From Deltaproteobacteria bacterium (lineage in GTDB: Bacteria; Myxococcota_A; UBA9160; UBA4427), in the NCBI GenBank assembly GCA_002691205.1, contig NZHD01000085.1:28334-92333 (forward strand): 64,000 nucleotides of DNA, given 5' to 3'. Positions within the stretch are counted from its first letter, which is position 1. Every line of letters starts with the position of its first letter. The notes under the pieces were generated by a model. The model was not told the DNA's origin. It did not search any database and worked only from the letters and a program-made list of their open reading frames with translations. Positions 9,150 through 17,720 of this stretch are shown in pieces. Both the position numbers and the translations under genes were made by a program.

Positions 9150-9709
9150 CCGGTACGGTGTTACTCTTAACGTTGGCCTATGTGGCTGTGGCCGCTCTTT
9201 TGTTGAATTTGACGTTGGCTACGCGCTACAGCGTTCGCTTGAAGGCGACTGTCATTTTCTTGGTTTCAATGTTTTACGTTGTGACATGGCAGGGCAATTG
9301 GAGCCTTCTGGGGTGGCCCAGTCGAGCAGACATGCCTGATCATTTTCGCGTTCTGTGGATTACGATTGAAGATCCAGACAAAAAGACCTCTCTTCCGGGT
9401 TCGATTTACTACTGGGTAAGAGAGCTTGATTTAGAGAGTAGACCGTATGGTCCGCCTCGCGCGTATGCATTGGTCTGGACCGAGAGTGAGGCCGAGGAGG
9501 CGCAACGGGCGCTCGACCTGATGGATGAAGGTGAAATCATGAACGGACATCGGACCCGTGCACTTATGGCGCCTCTGAAAGACACCCCCCTGATGGAAGA
9601 CGAGGGGGCCCTGGGCCAAAGAAAGGCTGGAGATCCACAGGGGCTGCCGAGTTTTGAATTCCGACAAGCGAAACGCCCAAGTCTTCCTGCGAAGGAGGCG
9701 CCTCGCTGA
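9146..9709 (+). CDS. membrane-anchored protein of unknown function, third gene of the ExbB/ExbD-like cassette
   Basis: A 187-residue protein with two hydrophobic segments near the N-terminus (about residues 3-23 and 32-50), then a soluble domain of about 135 residues that ends in a basic, Pro-rich tail. I recognise no family. The soluble part includes FRVLWITIEDPDKK, an IYYWVRELD segment and a long helix EAEEAQRALDLMDEGE. The start ATG overlaps the previous stop (ATGA). Its fixed place after the channel pair suggests a third component or effector of the same complex. The gene converges on the alcohol dehydrogenase with 41 bases between the stops. Confidence 0.65.
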   Translation: MTGTVLLLTLAYVAVAALLLNLTLATRYSVRLKATVIFLVSMFYVVTWQGNWSLLGWPSRADMPDHFRVLWITIEDPDKKTSLPGSIYYWVRELDLESRPYGPPRAYALVWTESEAEEAQRALDLMDEGEIMNGHRTRALMAPLKDTPLMEDEGALGQRKAGDPQGLPSFEFRQAKRPSLPAKEAPR

Positions 9710-9750
9710 GCGCTTCTCGGATCCCTTGAAAGCGGAGTTTGAGGGTTTTT

Positions 9751-11991
9751 TTAGGGACTTTCGGTCATCCAGGTCCAACGGGGTTGAGGCTGATTCCCAA
9801 GAGAGACCTCTCGGTCTTCGTGCGCCCGAGCACGTATGTAGTGGTGGACGAGCTCCATGTCTTCTTGGCTGATGACGTCGCTGAAGCCCGGCATACCGTT
9901 ATTTTCGAGAACGCCCTCAAGAGTGATTTGGTTGAAGGCTTGATGTGTTTCATCACTCATTTGACGAAGGTCCGGGATGGCGCCCCCGGAGCGTACCGCG
10001 AGTCCGTGGCAAACAGCGCAGTAGTCGTGGTAGATGGCCTCACCATGGGCAATTTCAGGATCGCTGAGTCCTGCGAGTTTCTGCTCAGGGATCGTTCGAT
10101 CTCGAAATTGAGGCGCTTTGAAGGGCGCGTTACCCCCAAGTTTGAAGACGAGCAGGCGCCCATAGTTGTTGTAGTCCAGGGACGAGGGGTTGGGGACAGG
10201 TTCAAGCGGTGAGCCCCCAAACAAGTCGCCTCCGCCTGTACCGGTAAGAATCGAAACGTATTGAATGCCATCGATTTCATAGGTGATGGGAGGAGCGAGC
10301 ATCGAGGTGTAGGTATTAAATTCCCAGAGAAGTTCACCGGTGTTTTTATCGTAGGCTTTAAACATTCCTAGGGCATCGCCCTGAAAGACGAGGCCTCCCG
10401 CGGTCGCGAGGATGCCGCCATTCCAGTAATGAGGAATATCCACCACCCATGCATTTTCACCTGTGAGTGGATCGAAGGCTTTTAGATAGCCTTTGGGGAG
10501 AGGCCATTTGTCAATGTTGCCGATGGCGTGTTGTACGATGCGGCCCATCTCAACACCGGTATTCCAGCGTTGGGGGACCCTTTTGTACAGTCCTGTTTTC
10601 TTGAACTCCTCGGCGAGCCCGTAGATGAGTGGATTTTCTTGCACCGGAATAAACACGAGTCCAGACGCTTCGTCGACGGACATGGCTTGCCAGTTGTGCC
10701 CACCGAGAGCTCCTGGAAGCACCCATTTCTCTTTTTTTGAGTAATCGAGATCGGGGTGCTCAACCGGTCTTCCGGTTTTCATGTCTACATGAGTCGCCCA
10801 AGTGACCGTCGCATAGGGGTGGGCTCGAAGCAGTTTTCCGTCTGCCCGGTCGATGACATAGAAAAACCCATTCTTTGGTGCTTGGAGGAGGACTTTGCGC
10901 ATCTCTCCGTCGACTTCCATATCGGCGAGAGCCATGTCTTGAACGGCCGTGTAGTCCCAGTTGTCTCCCGGAGTGGTTTGGTAGTGCCATTTGTATTCGC
11001 CGGTATCGGCATCAACGGCCACGATTGAGGAGAGGAATAGGTTGTCGCCGCCCCCCGGTGATCGAATGGCGCGCGTCCACGGAGAGCCGTTTCCGACGCC
11101 GAGATAAACGACGTTGAAGTCAGGGTCATATACGATGGAGTTCCAGACGGTTCCGCCACCTCCGATCTCCCACCAGTTCCCGCCTTTCCACGTTTTTGCA
11201 GCCATTTCAAGCTCGGGCTGTTCGAAGGGCAGAGACGGGTCACCGGGTACGGTAAACACACGCCAGATTTGTTCACCGGTTTTCGCGTCGTAGGCGGTGA
11301 CATAGCCGCGGACACCGAACTCGGCGCCTCCATTGCCGATGAAGATTTTTCCACGAGCCGCTCGAGGTGCGCCTGTGATTGTGTAGAAGCGATCACGATC
11401 GGTGATCGTATCGACTTGCCAGATTTCCTCGCCTGTTTCGGCATCAAGGGCAATCAGTCGTCCGTCTAAGCTGCCCACGTAAACACGGCCCTCGTAGACG
11501 GCTACGCCACGGTTTACAACATCACAGCATGCTCGTCGCGCCGTTTCTCCAGGGACTTTTGGGTCGTAGGACCAGAGTGTTTCTCCCGTCACGGCATCAA
11601 TGGCGAAGACTCGACTCCAGGTGCTGGTAAAGAACATCACGCCATCAACGACGATGGGCGTCGCTTCTTGCGCTCGATTGGTCCCCATATCTTTGGCCCA
11701 GGCCAACCCTAGGTCGGCGACAGACTCCCTGTTGATTTGTGTAAGAGGGGAGAAGCGTTGCTCCTCGTAGGTTCGACCATGGGCGAGCCAGTTTCCAGGT
11801 TCGGACTCAGCCTGGAGGATTCTTTGGTCGTCGATGGCAAATCGATTTGGAAGACTTGTTTGGGAATTCCCGTTTTCCGCTTCGACGAACTCAATGTCCA
11901 CTTTTTCGGAAGAGACGTCAGTCGACTCGCTGTAAAAGTAGATACTCAGCAGGCCAAGCACGACTGCAAAGAGGATTAAAAATTTAGCCAT
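9751..11991 (-). CDS. PQQ-dependent quinohaemoprotein alcohol dehydrogenase with cytochrome c domain
   Basis: This periplasmic enzyme oxidises alcohols using pyrroloquinoline quinone and passes electrons to its own haem c. It is 746 residues long, typical of the type. An N-terminal hydrophobic helix (about 4-20) is a signal or anchor. An eight-bladed propeller follows with repeated AxDAxTGE/W motifs. Cys155-Cys156 is the vicinal disulfide over PQQ. NGSPW at 301 and PGDNWD at 342-347 supply calcium ligands and the catalytic Asp. The C-terminal domain has the haem motif CAVCH at 658-662 and a Met ligand near 700. No PQQ synthesis genes or partner cytochromes are adjacent. Substrate is unknown. 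Confidence 0.95.
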   Translation of the reverse strand: MAKFLILFAVVLGLLSIYFYSESTDVSSEKVDIEFVEAENGNSQTSLPNRFAIDDQRILQAESEPGNWLAHGRTYEEQRFSPLTQINRESVADLGLAWAKDMGTNRAQEATPIVVDGVMFFTSTWSRVFAIDAVTGETLWSYDPKVPGETARRACCDVVNRGVAVYEGRVYVGSLDGRLIALDAETGEEIWQVDTITDRDRFYTITGAPRAARGKIFIGNGGAEFGVRGYVTAYDAKTGEQIWRVFTVPGDPSLPFEQPELEMAAKTWKGGNWWEIGGGGTVWNSIVYDPDFNVVYLGVGNGSPWTRAIRSPGGGDNLFLSSIVAVDADTGEYKWHYQTTPGDNWDYTAVQDMALADMEVDGEMRKVLLQAPKNGFFYVIDRADGKLLRAHPYATVTWATHVDMKTGRPVEHPDLDYSKKEKWVLPGALGGHNWQAMSVDEASGLVFIPVQENPLIYGLAEEFKKTGLYKRVPQRWNTGVEMGRIVQHAIGNIDKWPLPKGYLKAFDPLTGENAWVVDIPHYWNGGILATAGGLVFQGDALGMFKAYDKNTGELLWEFNTYTSMLAPPITYEIDGIQYVSILTGTGGGDLFGGSPLEPVPNPSSLDYNNYGRLLVFKLGGNAPFKAPQFRDRTIPEQKLAGLSDPEIAHGEAIYHDYCAVCHGLAVRSGGAIPDLRQMSDETHQAFNQITLEGVLENNGMPGFSDVISQEDMELVHHYIRARAHEDREVSLGNQPQPRWTWMTESP

Positions 11992-12146
11992 GTAGCACCC
12001 CCGGCTTTGCGATCATTTTTCAAGAATGGAGGGAGAGGCTAGCTCATCTGAGAAACGTTGTGGTGCGGAGAAGGGCCCGCGAAGCGCATTTTGGGACCTC
12101 TAACGTTCGCCGGAGAGGGGATAGCTCAGCCGGTCTAAGGCTTGAC

Positions 12147-12971
12147 TCAATGAATGGCCTGAACGCGATCGCGAAGTTCTTGAACGATTTTCTTTAAAGC
12201 ATCTATATTGGGATCCGGGGGCGACAAGGATATGTATTGCTCCAGATCTTTAAGGGCGGGTCCCGCGCATTCAAGCTCTCGGTAAAGCAGTCCTCGATCT
12301 CTGAGTTCGCTCAGGTCTTCGTCTGCGAGGAGCAATATCCGGTCACTGCAGGAGAGAGCCGATTCATATTCTTTCTTGGCGACGTAGATCATCTTGAGAT
12401 TTCTCAGCACTCTTTGCAGGATTTCTTTGGTGGGCGTTGAGCTGAGCATGAGAGGGTTGAAGGGTACTTTCTGACCCGCCATCTTGAAGAGGAGCTTTTC
12501 GCAGTCGCTCTGCTCCAGAATGCGCTGAGAGAATGGATCGATCACGACCGTTTTTTGTTCGAGCTTGACCCCGACGAGAAAATGACCAGGAAAACCGATT
12601 CCGAAGGAGTTAAAGCCAAGTCGGCGAGCGACTTCCATGTAGATAATAGAGAGGGTGATCGGGATCCCTTTTCGGCTTTCAAGAACTGAATCGAGAAAAC
12701 TGTTCTCTGGATTGGAATAGTCTTCCGAATTCCCGACAAAACCCTCTCGTATAAAGAGCCCCTCGTTAAGGAGGTGGAGTCGCTCAAGGGGTGATGCCGC
12801 CAATTCAAGATGGGGCGAAATACGATCTGCAATCTGTTCGATCGTACTCATCCAGAGCGAGACGTCGACTTGAGGCCGAGTTTCGGCTGCGATGCAGAGG
12901 GCGGCTTCCGCCAAGGGGACGTCTGTGTCGGGTCGATCAATCAGGGCTTTGAATTGGGCACGCGTGTTCAC
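12147..12971 (-). CDS. SirB1-family protein (transglutaminase-like plus TPR)
   Basis: This 274-residue protein belongs to the SirB1/transglutaminase-like 2 family. The conserved block NPENSFLDSVLESRKGIPITLSIIY and PGHFLVGV are the family hallmark. The C-terminal third (KEILQRVLRNLKMIYVAKKEYESAL and following) is a TPR-type helical repeat. These proteins usually lie near translation-release or chemotaxis genes in enterobacteria; their activity is not established. The start is GTG at 12971; I found no strong ribosome site, so the N-terminus is uncertain. It stands alone here. Confidence 0.88.
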   Translation of the reverse strand: MNTRAQFKALIDRPDTDVPLAEAALCIAAETRPQVDVSLWMSTIEQIADRISPHLELAASPLERLHLLNEGLFIREGFVGNSEDYSNPENSFLDSVLESRKGIPITLSIIYMEVARRLGFNSFGIGFPGHFLVGVKLEQKTVVIDPFSQRILEQSDCEKLLFKMAGQKVPFNPLMLSSTPTKEILQRVLRNLKMIYVAKKEYESALSCSDRILLLADEDLSELRDRGLLYRELECAGPALKDLEQYISLSPPDPNIDALKKIVQELRDRVQAIH

Positions 12972-13373
12972 GCGCCGAATGGTACGTAATCATCTTCGCA
13001 TCGCGAGTGCGAGCTTCGAAAACGGAGTTAGATCCTTGGGGAAAATTGCTGCCCCTAGGGAAATGAGCTTTATCGACCATGGGCTTTCTGTCGCCCCTTG
13101 GCGGATTTGGGATGAGAGCCAGGAACCTTTAGGGCAGAGAAGACAAAGTAGAGCGCTTGTACCCATCGAGAATCTCACGATCCGCCGTTGCGTATCCCGC
13201 ACTTTGAATTTAATGGACTTCGCACAGAGCGCTTGGGTCAGGGGCTCTTTGCGTTTTGGTTGGTTGCCCATGCAGCGAAGCAGGTGATACCCTTCAGCAG
13301 ACGCGCAAGCAGCTCGTTGACCAGACTCCAAGTTTCTGGATGTAACCATTCAGACAGATGAGGGTAGATTGCA
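12972..13373. other. spacer between divergent genes, nothing recognised
   Basis: About 400 bases between the SirB1-like gene and the lipoprotein gene. Open frames on both strands (for example minus 12990-13349) have no ribosome site and no family resemblance. It presumably holds two divergent promoters, which I could not pinpoint. Confidence 0.45.
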
Positions 13374-14225
13374 TTGCTTCTTATTCGAAAGTGGCTGAGA
13401 GTAACGGCGAGTTTAATGCCTCTTCTTTTGCTCGGTTCATGCGGCTCAGATGATACGGGCTCCTCAAAAGCGAGCATCGATATTGCCAAGTTCTGGAGCA
13501 TCTGGAATCCGGTTCCGGGGGTGGAACCGCAGGTGAATTCTGCAAAAGGATGGAATTTCTCGACGGCGCCGTCCGCGGGAAACGAGTACATGCTTCTTTG
13601 GTCTGGCCAGCAGGACCCCCAGCTCAGCAGCGTATGTTCGGATTGCGCACAGCAGGGGTCCGTGGCCTATGGTCGATTTCTTTCTATAGGAAACGGTCGG
13701 ATCTGCACGCCTGATCAAACGGTGGGTAGTTCCTCGACGACGAACTTGAACAATCAAGTGTCACTCAAGATCCGTGCAGAGGTTCAAGGAAAGTCCGTGA
13801 CTGGAACAATGAACGGCTACTTGAAACGCTCCAGAGATAAGGAAACTTGCGGGAACTCGGCTCCACCCGATCCGGGCAATTGTTATGATATCGATTTTCC
13901 AGTCCTGAGTTTCTATTCTTATCCGGTGCAAATCTCGTTTTCGGGTGAGATCGAATGGGAGCCTGTCGATTCCTTGGTCGGGTACTGCGCGATCTCTGCG
14001 ACCTACACTCAGGTTGTTTTCGACGGAATTGACGCTGGAGGGGAAACTCTTCCGGCCCCTGAGGTCTGTCAGTCGGAGGGCACGTTTAAATTCTATCGCT
14101 CTGTCATGGATCCGGCTCCCCCGCCGCCTATCGGAAGCTTTCCACCTTTCGCTCTCAATCCGAGCCTGGGCTACAACTGGCAACGAATTCAGATGACCGA
14201 AGAGGAATGTTTCAAAGAAAACTAA
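13374..14225 (+). CDS. lipoprotein of unknown function
   Basis: A 283-residue exported lipoprotein. The N-terminus has basic residues (RKWLR), a hydrophobic core and the lipobox LGSC, so Cys23 is probably lipidated. The mature part has several paired Cys and aromatic residues and many short beta-like stretches (VSLKIRAEVQGKSVTGTM and ISFSGEIEWEP), suggesting a beta-rich fold. It has a Pro-rich stretch near the end (DPAPPPPIGSFPPF). I know no family. The TTG at 13374 is chosen because GAGGG lies 10-15 bases upstream and a full signal sequence results. It is followed by the UGA-containing AhpD-like gene. Confidence 0.8.
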   Translation: MLLIRKWLRVTASLMPLLLLGSCGSDDTGSSKASIDIAKFWSIWNPVPGVEPQVNSAKGWNFSTAPSAGNEYMLLWSGQQDPQLSSVCSDCAQQGSVAYGRFLSIGNGRICTPDQTVGSSSTTNLNNQVSLKIRAEVQGKSVTGTMNGYLKRSRDKETCGNSAPPDPGNCYDIDFPVLSFYSYPVQISFSGEIEWEPVDSLVGYCAISATYTQVVFDGIDAGGETLPAPEVCQSEGTFKFYRSVMDPAPPPPIGSFPPFALNPSLGYNWQRIQMTEEECFKEN

Positions 14226-14328
14226 TTATGTTTGTCTAAAGGAGTCGTTGCTCTTTTTGGGTGAACTTTTTAGGATGAGTCCACTGAGAAGGAAATCCAT
14301 CGAGGATCTACGGGAAAAGGAAGTCCTA

Positions 14329-14826
14329 ATGGAAGAGGGAAACGGTCAAGAAGCGAAAGGTTCTTCGCGGGGCCTCAACCTGACAGAGCTGATTCCAGAG
14401 CATTTTGAGCGTTTTTTCGTCTTTTTCCAAAAGGGTCATAACGAGGGGATTGTTCCGGCGCGAATTAAGGAGCTTGCGCGATTGAAAATCGCAGCGCTCA
14501 ATCAATGCGATACGTGACTTTTTGCTCGGTACGCGTCGGCGACGCGTCAAGGACTTAACGAAGACATCGTGTCTCAGATTCATCTTCCAGAGGAAGATCG
14601 CTTGCTTGGGCCTCAGGAAGGGCTTGCGATCCGTTTTGCTGAGAAGCTGGCTACCGATTTTCGTTCAGTGGACTCGGCCTTCATGTCGGAGCTTCGTTGT
14701 GTTTTTTCAGACGCTGAAATTGCAGAGCTGGGTATGATGATTGGCCAATATATTTCTTTGGGGCGCCTGCTTGTTGTGGCTGGAGCGGACAGGGCCGCCA
14801 AAGAAATTTATGTTCCCGAATATTGA
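14329..14826 (+). CDS. AhpD-like/carboxymuconolactone decarboxylase-family selenoprotein (in-frame UGA read as Sec63)
   Basis: Read through one TGA at 14515-14517, this frame gives a 165-residue alkylhydroperoxidase D-like protein. The family active site is C-x-x-C; here it reads Cys60-Asp-Thr-(UGA)-LFARYA, so UGA stands exactly at the second Cys. Family similarity continues at once after UGA (ARYASATRQGLNEDIV, then FAEKLATDFR and GMMIGQYISLGRLLVV), so there is no frameshift. A 7-bp hairpin begins 14 bases after the UGA, as expected of a bacterial SECIS. AhpD-like C-x-x-U selenoproteins are established from genome surveys. Probable role: thiol/selenol peroxide or disulfide reduction. I chose ATG 14329 because AAAGGAAG precedes it; TTG 14248 (after AAAGGAG) and ATG 14275 are alternatives. 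Sel genes are not in this window. Confidence 0.85.
14531..14547 (+). promoter_or_regulatory. candidate bacterial SECIS hairpin
   Basis: A perfect 7-bp stem (ACGCGTC with GACGCGT) closes a GGC loop at 14538-14540. The loop G residues lie 21-22 bases after the UGA at 14515-14517. Bacterial SECIS elements sit directly 3' of the UGA within the coding region and carry a G at the start of the apical loop, which fits. SelB binding is inferred. Confidence 0.7.
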
Positions 14827-14916
14827 AAAATGAATGACCAAGCCGCGATGTCCTCGCATACGTTTCATTTTTTGGGTGCGGTCAGCGAAATATGATTCGA
14901 CTGACTTGGAGGTTGA

Positions 14917-15783
14917 ATGCGGATTGGAAAGATTAAGTCAATTTTTCGTTATCCAGTGAAGAGCACCGGGGGCGAGTCCGTCGATGAGGTTGAGCTCACA
15001 CTTGGAGGCATTCCGGGTGATCGAGGCTGGGCGATTCGTGACGAAGTTCGCGGAGAAATCGTAGGCGGAAAAAGCTTTCCCCGTCTCATGGAATTTTCGT
15101 CTCGCCTCAGGGAAGTCTCCCCGGGAGATAAGGGTCAGGAAGCAGACCTGATCTTTCCTGATGGAACCTTCACGTCTACGCTCGACCCTGAGATCAGTCG
15201 AAAGATTTCAGAAGTGCTTGAACATGAAGTGACGCTTTGGCCCCTTTTGCCCGCGGAGGAACTTGACCACTACCGTCGGGGCGAAGCCACCCATTCAGAT
15301 ATGGAGACTGAACTGCGGGCCGTCTTTGGTCGGGAAGGTGAGGAACCCTTGCCAGATCTTTCGGTGTTTCCGCCTGAAATTTTTCAGTTCGCATCCCCGC
15401 CTGGAACGTACTTTGACGTCTCTCCGTTATTGATTCTGACATCATCCTCCTTGGCGACTTTGCAGAAGAGAGTGCCCACTGCTCGATTCGATGTTCGTCG
15501 TTTTCGACCCAATTTTTTAATTGATGCCGGCGGTGACGCTGATCCATTTCCGGAGCTGGCTTGGTGCGGCCAAAAATTACGAATCGGGAAGGCGGAGATT
15601 GAGATTCTTCTCGAATGCCCGCGTTGCGTTATGACGACACACGGTTTCCAAGATCTCCCCAAAGACCCTGGTGTGATGCGGGCTTTGGTGAAAGAAGCGA
15701 AGGGAAATCTCGGCGTGTACGCAAAGCCCCTCGTGTCGGGCCAAGTTCAAGTGGGAGACGAGATCGAAATCTTTGGTCCCTGA
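14917..15783 (+). CDS. MOSC domain protein
   Basis: A 288-residue MOSC protein with N-terminal beta-barrel (IKSIFRYPVKSTGGESVDEVEL, GIPGDRGWAIRD) and MOSC core (ARFDVRRFRPNFLIDA, then LLECPRCVMTTHGFQDLPKDPG). The Cys in CPRC is the probable molybdenum ligand. The C-terminus (NLGVYAKPLVSGQVQVGDEI) is the usual final strand. It differs clearly from the MOSC protein at 6064. The ATG at 14917 follows CTTGGAGGTTGA. It lies 90 bases after the UGA-containing gene and may share its transcript. The substrate is unknown; the YcbX/YiiM groups detoxify hydroxylaminopurines. Confidence 0.93.
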   Translation: MRIGKIKSIFRYPVKSTGGESVDEVELTLGGIPGDRGWAIRDEVRGEIVGGKSFPRLMEFSSRLREVSPGDKGQEADLIFPDGTFTSTLDPEISRKISEVLEHEVTLWPLLPAEELDHYRRGEATHSDMETELRAVFGREGEEPLPDLSVFPPEIFQFASPPGTYFDVSPLLILTSSSLATLQKRVPTARFDVRRFRPNFLIDAGGDADPFPELAWCGQKLRIGKAEIEILLECPRCVMTTHGFQDLPKDPGVMRALVKEAKGNLGVYAKPLVSGQVQVGDEIEIFGP

Positions 15784-15845
15784 GTCGCCGATGGTCACAC
15801 TTGGCCGACCTTCGCGGAGGGAGATCCCTGTGGAGGAGATTCAGT

Positions 15846-16409
15846 CTATTTCTGAAAACAGGCTTCTAACTCGTCAAGTACGGAAGCTTCTTTAGCGGAA
15901 ATTTTATTTCCAAGCCCCAGAAATCCTCCAGCGGCTTCAGCAACTTCCCTTGCCCCGTCGACAAGTTGTGACTGCAACGCATCCTTAGATTTAGAATCGA
16001 GCTCTTCAAGGATGGCATGGATGTATAGACGCCAGGTTTCAAAAAGTGTGGAATCTGGTTTTTGATTGAGCCACCCGTCGAGAAGATCGTTGTTGGCTTG
16101 ATTCGAGTTGGCCTGACCGAATGCTTTAAGGATCGCAGATCGTTCCGAATCATCCACATTCCCATCCGCCCACGCAACGACTACGAGTGGAACTAGGGAG
16201 AGAGCGGTGAGGGTTTCTCCAGAAATCCCCGCCGCGGCCAAGGCGTCTAAAACAGCAGGGTCATGGACACCGGAGGCTGCGCTTAATACTTCGCGCTGTT
16301 CCGTTTTTGCGATTTGATCCCGTAAGGTCTGGAGTGCTTTTTCGTTCTCCTCTTTGAAGAACTGATTCTCGAGTGCGTCGCCTCGCTCTTTTAGTGTCTC
16401 AATGCTCAT
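15846..16409 (-). CDS. TerB-like helical protein
   Basis: A 187-residue, mainly helical, cytoplasmic protein. Its middle reads LVPLVVVAWADGNVDDSERSA, the signature of tellurite-resistance TerB-like domains, whose acidic loop (WADG-x-VDDSE) may bind metal. The N-terminal 60 residues look coiled (LKERGDALENQFFKEENEKAL). The C-terminus has a short Gly-rich turn (GGFLGLGNKIS). No further ter genes are present, so a role in tellurite resistance is not implied. The ATG at 16409 follows GGAGCTTTAAG on its strand. It is convergent with the MOSC gene. Confidence 0.7.
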   Translation of the reverse strand: MSIETLKERGDALENQFFKEENEKALQTLRDQIAKTEQREVLSAASGVHDPAVLDALAAAGISGETLTALSLVPLVVVAWADGNVDDSERSAILKAFGQANSNQANNDLLDGWLNQKPDSTLFETWRLYIHAILEELDSKSKDALQSQLVDGAREVAEAAGGFLGLGNKISAKEASVLDELEACFQK

Positions 16410-16672
16410 CTTAAAGCTCCATTTTCGGGATTTTTTCTACGACTCTGCATCCGGAATCTAACGCAAGTCGAGGCATCCGGGCACGTCGTTTCGAATTTAG
16501 ATTTGAAGAAGGGGCCATTTATAGTGACGAGGATTCTGGGGAGTGGCCTATGGTTGGAGGGCGGTTAGTCTTGAGAGCCTCATTGTTGAGGGTCGTTCCT
16601 ACGATGAAAGCCTTCGACTGGGCCGATTCCCAAGCGTAGGTGTCATTTTGAAACTAAAGGCGGTGTGAATCC

Positions 16673-17584
16673 ATGCGAATAGGGGTTACGACAGGGGCTT
16701 CCGCTGGTGCTGAGGGTCAAATTGAGGGCTTGGTGAAGGAGGCCAAACATCTCGAAGCCCGGGGTTTTCACTCTACCTGGATGGCCAATATCTTTGGTCT
16801 TGATGCGATGAGTGTGCAAGGTCTCATAGGGCGCGAAACGGAGAGAATAGAACTGGGCACTGCGGTGGTTCCTACGTACCCCCGCCACCCTTTTGCTATG
16901 GCTCAGCAGGCACGGACGACAGCGGCTGCAATTGGTGGACGGTTCGTTCTGGGCATCGGCCTCTCTCATCAAGTGATTATCGAAGATATAATGGGTCTTA
17001 GTTACTCAAAACCCGCACGCCATATGCGTGAGTACATGTCGGTTTTAGAGCCCCTGATGCGGGGTGAGTCGGTCGCTTTTGATGGTCAAGAGTATCGAGT
17101 GAATGGGGCACTTGAAATCAACGAGGTCGCCCAAGTACCGATCCTGATCGCGGCTTTAGGCGACCAGATGCTTAAGATCGCGGGAGAAACCTCTGGGGGG
17201 ACAATTTTGTGGATGACGGGCCCCTCTACGATTGAGAGTCATATTATTCCGAAGTTGAAAGCCGCTACATCGGAAGCTGGCCGACCGGATCCACGAGTTG
17301 TGGCGGGCTTCCCAATTGTACTGACAGAGAACCTTGAGCATGCGCACAAGTACATTTCAAAGTCCTTGGCGGTCTACAAGCAGTTGCCTTCCTATCGAGC
17401 CATGCTGGATAAAGAAGGCGCTTCGGGCGCGGTGGACGTTGCGATTGCCGGAGACGAAAAAGTTCTCGATGCTGCCCTCGATCGACTCAGTGAGATTGGA
17501 GTCACGGATTTTAATGCAGCGATTATGCCACTCGATAAAGAGGCTACAGAGAGAACGCTTCAATACTTGGAGAGTCGGCTTTAG
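16673..17584 (+). CDS. LLM-class F420-dependent oxidoreductase
   Basis: This 303-residue protein is a luciferase-like monooxygenase-family flavin/F420 enzyme with a TIM-barrel fold. The start MRIGVTTGASAG, the STWMANIFGLDAM segment, GTAVVPTYPRHPFAMAQQA and RFVLGIGLSHQ match the TIGR03564-type F420 subfamily as I recall it. Such enzymes move hydride between reduced F420 and organic substrates in the cytoplasm; the substrate here is unknown. ATG 16673 follows AAAGGCGGTGTGAATCC. With the Ddn-like protein at 27749 it suggests that the organism makes coenzyme F420. Confidence 0.92.
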   Translation: MRIGVTTGASAGAEGQIEGLVKEAKHLEARGFHSTWMANIFGLDAMSVQGLIGRETERIELGTAVVPTYPRHPFAMAQQARTTAAAIGGRFVLGIGLSHQVIIEDIMGLSYSKPARHMREYMSVLEPLMRGESVAFDGQEYRVNGALEINEVAQVPILIAALGDQMLKIAGETSGGTILWMTGPSTIESHIIPKLKAATSEAGRPDPRVVAGFPIVLTENLEHAHKYISKSLAVYKQLPSYRAMLDKEGASGAVDVAIAGDEKVLDAALDRLSEIGVTDFNAAIMPLDKEATERTLQYLESRL

Positions 17585-17720
17585 TTCTCTCTCCGTTACG
17601 CTTAAACTGAATGTTCGCGAAACCAAAGGCAGTCAAGTTGAATTGGGTCTATCAGTTCGCAAGGAAGGGTGAGCGCCTTAGGTCTCGCATGCAGGCAGAA
17701 TCGGCCAGTCGGATGAGAAA

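Noticed and set aside
9739-10212. 157-codon plus-strand open frame across the alcohol dehydrogenase C-terminus
   Set aside because: It is antisense to a well-supported cytochrome c domain and has no domain of its own; the same holds for the other frames opposite this gene.
12117-12134. Sequence GGGGATAGCTCAGCCGGT resembling the 5' end of a tRNA
   Set aside because: The following bases do not pair back to close the D stem, no anticodon or T arm follows, and the end of the SirB1-like gene begins at 12147.
14248-14826. Frameshift or nonsense pseudogene as explanation of the broken AhpD-like gene
   Set aside because: The frame does not change at the break, the single UGA sits exactly at the second Cys of the active site, and a hairpin follows; decay would not be expected to produce this combination.
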